Below, piece by piece: positions 14,363 through 15,765 of a stretch of DNA of 15,765 nucleotides. The first letter of the stretch is position 1, and every line of letters starts with the position of its first letter. The notes below the pieces were generated by a model, which worked only from the letters and a program-made list of their open reading frames with translations, searched no databases and was not told the origin of the DNA. Source of the DNA: Bacteroidota bacterium (GTDB lineage Bacteria > Bacteroidota > Bacteroidia > Flavobacteriales_D > Crocinitomicaceae); the NCBI GenBank assembly GCA_016866415.1, contig VGML01000027.1, positions 1 to 15,765 on the forward strand, given 5' to 3'. A program made the position numbers and the translations under genes.

Positions 14363-15765
14363 GTCTGTAATACCCCCACATTATAGCGTTTATCGATTGG
14401 AGCATGATTTGCTATTTCTATTCCCATTGAAATCCACTTGCGTGTGTCAATTGGATCAATAATGGCATCTATCCACAAACGGCTAGCAGCATAGTATGGT
14501 GAGATTTGCTCGTCATAACGACTTTTTATTGAGTCAAATAATTCTTTTTCTCTTTCTGGTGTAATTTCTTCTCCTTTTCCTTTGAGTGTTGCTACCTCTA
14601 TCTGCAAAAGCGTTTTTGCTGCAGCTGCACCTGACATCACTGCAATCTCGGCAGTTGGCCAACCGACAATCAAACGAGGATCATACGCTTTTCCACACAT
14701 CGCATAATTACCAGCACCATAAGAATTTCCCATAACAATGGAAAACTTTGGAACAACACTATTAGACATCGCGTTTACCATTTTAGCGCCATCCTTAATG
14801 ATTCCACCTTGCTCGCTTTTTGAACCAACCATGAAACCAGTTACATCGTGCAAGAAAACAAGAGGAATATTTTTTTGATTACAAAGCATTATGAATCTTG
14901 CTGCTTTGTCAGCTGAATCAGAATAGATAACTCCACCAAATTGCATTTCGCCTTTTGCATTTTTAACAATTTCACGGTTGTTAGCGACTATTCCAACACT
15001 CCACCCATCGATGCGCGCATAAGCAGTAACGATTGATTTTCCGTAAGTTGGCTTATATTCTGTAAATTCCGAATTGTCAACTAGGCATGTTAAAATTTCT
15101 CGGGTATTATATGGTTTTGAACGATCAGCTGGAAGAATCCCATAAATGTTCTTAATTGATTCTTTTGGAAGTGTTGGAGTTTCACGATCAAAACCTGCAT
15201 TTTCTTTTTGGCCAATTCTCCCCATTAAATCACGAATCGTAGCGAGACATTCCTGATCATTTTCAACTTTATAATCGCAAATACCTGAAACTTCCGTTTG
15301 AGTTGTCGCTCCGCCAAGAGATTCGTTGTCGATACTTTCTCCAATAGCAGCTTTTACCAGGTATGAACCAGCTAAGAAAATAGTTCCAGTTTTATTTACA
15401 ATTAGCGATTCATCAGACATAATTGGAAGATACGCACCACCCGCAACACAACTTCCCATAACAGCTGCAATTTGAATAATTCCTCTGGAGCTCATGATGG
15501 CATTATTTCTGAAAATTCGACCAAAGTTCTCTTTGTCAGGGAAAATCTCATCCTGCATGGGCAAATAAACTCCTGCCGAATCCACTAAATAGATGATTGG
15601 CAAGTTATTTTCCATGGCAATTTCCTGAGCCCTCAGATTCTTTTTTCCAGTTATCGGAAACCAAGCTCCCGCCTTAACCGTGGCGTCATTTGCAACAACT
15701 ATACATTGTCTATTTTTTACATATCCAATTACCACTACAACCCCACCGGCAGGACAACCTCCATG
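14359..15765 (-). CDS. Acyl-CoA carboxylase carboxyltransferase (beta) subunit, MCCB type, 5' end missing
   Basis: 468 residues are visible; the reading frame stays open to the window edge (HGGCPAGGVV precedes a GTG codon at 15735), so the true start lies outside. Full family members have about 540 residues, so roughly 70 are missing. Motifs of the 3-methylcrotonyl-CoA carboxylase beta branch: ANDATVKAGA, YLVDSAGVYLP, FGRIFRNNAIMSS, MGSCVAGGAYLP, GTIFLAGSYLVKAA, and in the second crotonase-like half GFMVGSKSEQGGIIKDGAK, NSYGAGNYAMCGKAYDPR and GWPTAEIAVMSG. The enzyme moves carboxyl groups from carboxybiotin to an acyl-CoA. The wording fits 3-methylcrotonyl-CoA (leucine breakdown) or a related branched acyl-CoA; the substrate is not settled. 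The biotin carboxylase at 1795-3279 could be its partner, but the two are 11 kb apart. Confidence 0.9.
   Translation of the reverse strand, partial: HGGCPAGGVVVVIGYVKNRQCIVVANDATVKAGAWFPITGKKNLRAQEIAMENNLPIIYLVDSAGVYLPMQDEIFPDKENFGRIFRNNAIMSSRGIIQIAAVMGSCVAGGAYLPIMSDESLIVNKTGTIFLAGSYLVKAAIGESIDNESLGGATTQTEVSGICDYKVENDQECLATIRDLMGRIGQKENAGFDRETPTLPKESIKNIYGILPADRSKPYNTREILTCLVDNSEFTEYKPTYGKSIVTAYARIDGWSVGIVANNREIVKNAKGEMQFGGVIYSDSADKAARFIMLCNQKNIPLVFLHDVTGFMVGSKSEQGGIIKDGAKMVNAMSNSVVPKFSIVMGNSYGAGNYAMCGKAYDPRLIVGWPTAEIAVMSGAAAAKTLLQIEVATLKGKGEEITPEREKELFDSIKSRYDEQISPYYAASRLWIDAIIDPIDTRKWISMGIEIANHAPIDKRYNVGVLQT

Noticed and set aside
15733..15735. GTG at 15735 as the start of the carboxyltransferase
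   Set aside because: The frame stays open to the window edge and the residues before it (GGCPAGGVVV) match the family, so the gene continues outside.
1..15765. CRISPR arrays, insertion sequences, tRNA or rRNA genes, phage genes
   Set aside because: No regular spaced repeats, transposase motifs, cloverleaf-like sequences or rRNA signatures were seen on either strand.

Overview
The window reads as chromosomal DNA of a low-GC member of the Bacteroidota, most likely order Flavobacteriales. The signs are a TamB of about 1,530 residues of the Bacteroidota type, genes without Shine-Dalgarno leaders, several matches to the Bacteroidota -7 promoter element TAnnTTTG, and signal peptides ending in N/S-x-A-Q. 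The family is not certain; a Crocinitomicaceae/Fluviicola-like origin is only a guess.

Left end (1-516): the first 50 codons of a secreted protein on the minus strand, with a clear cobalamin riboswitch about 125 bases upstream and a -7 promoter box just before the aptamer. A strong intrinsic terminator (467-494) closes the next unit. Minus-strand block (517-7948): tamB, then a biotin carboxylase of the acyl-CoA/propionyl-CoA carboxylase type (accC), then the succinyl-CoA synthetase beta subunit (sucC). A 9-bp inverted repeat enclosing a perfect -7 box lies between tamB and accC.

Plus-strand block (7973-14362): tsaD diverges from tamB across only 24 bp and appears to use a TTG start. A new unit follows: a conserved-looking 89-residue protein, a stand-alone periplasmic DsbD-alpha-like domain and full-length DsbD, with gaps of 1 and 4 bases. 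Next comes an unusual Hsp70/DnaK relative. It keeps the fold of the nucleotide-binding and beta-sandwich domains, lacks catalytic residues in the phosphate loops, and has two membrane segments where the alpha-helical lid should be. A signal-peptide-bearing beta-rich protein follows. Right end: the 3' part of an acyl-CoA carboxylase carboxyltransferase (MCCB-type) on the minus strand, whose stop codon overlaps the stop of the previous gene.

How the genes fit together: accC, sucC, the carboxyltransferase and the B12-controlled gene all touch acyl-CoA carboxylation, B12 supply or succinyl-CoA metabolism, but they are separate transcription units and any link is inference. The DsbD unit supplies reducing power to the periplasm, while TamB serves envelope assembly. 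The strongest candidate for something undescribed is the membrane-anchored, probably ATPase-impaired Hsp70 paralogue at 11845-13683, which is visibly more AT-rich than its neighbours.
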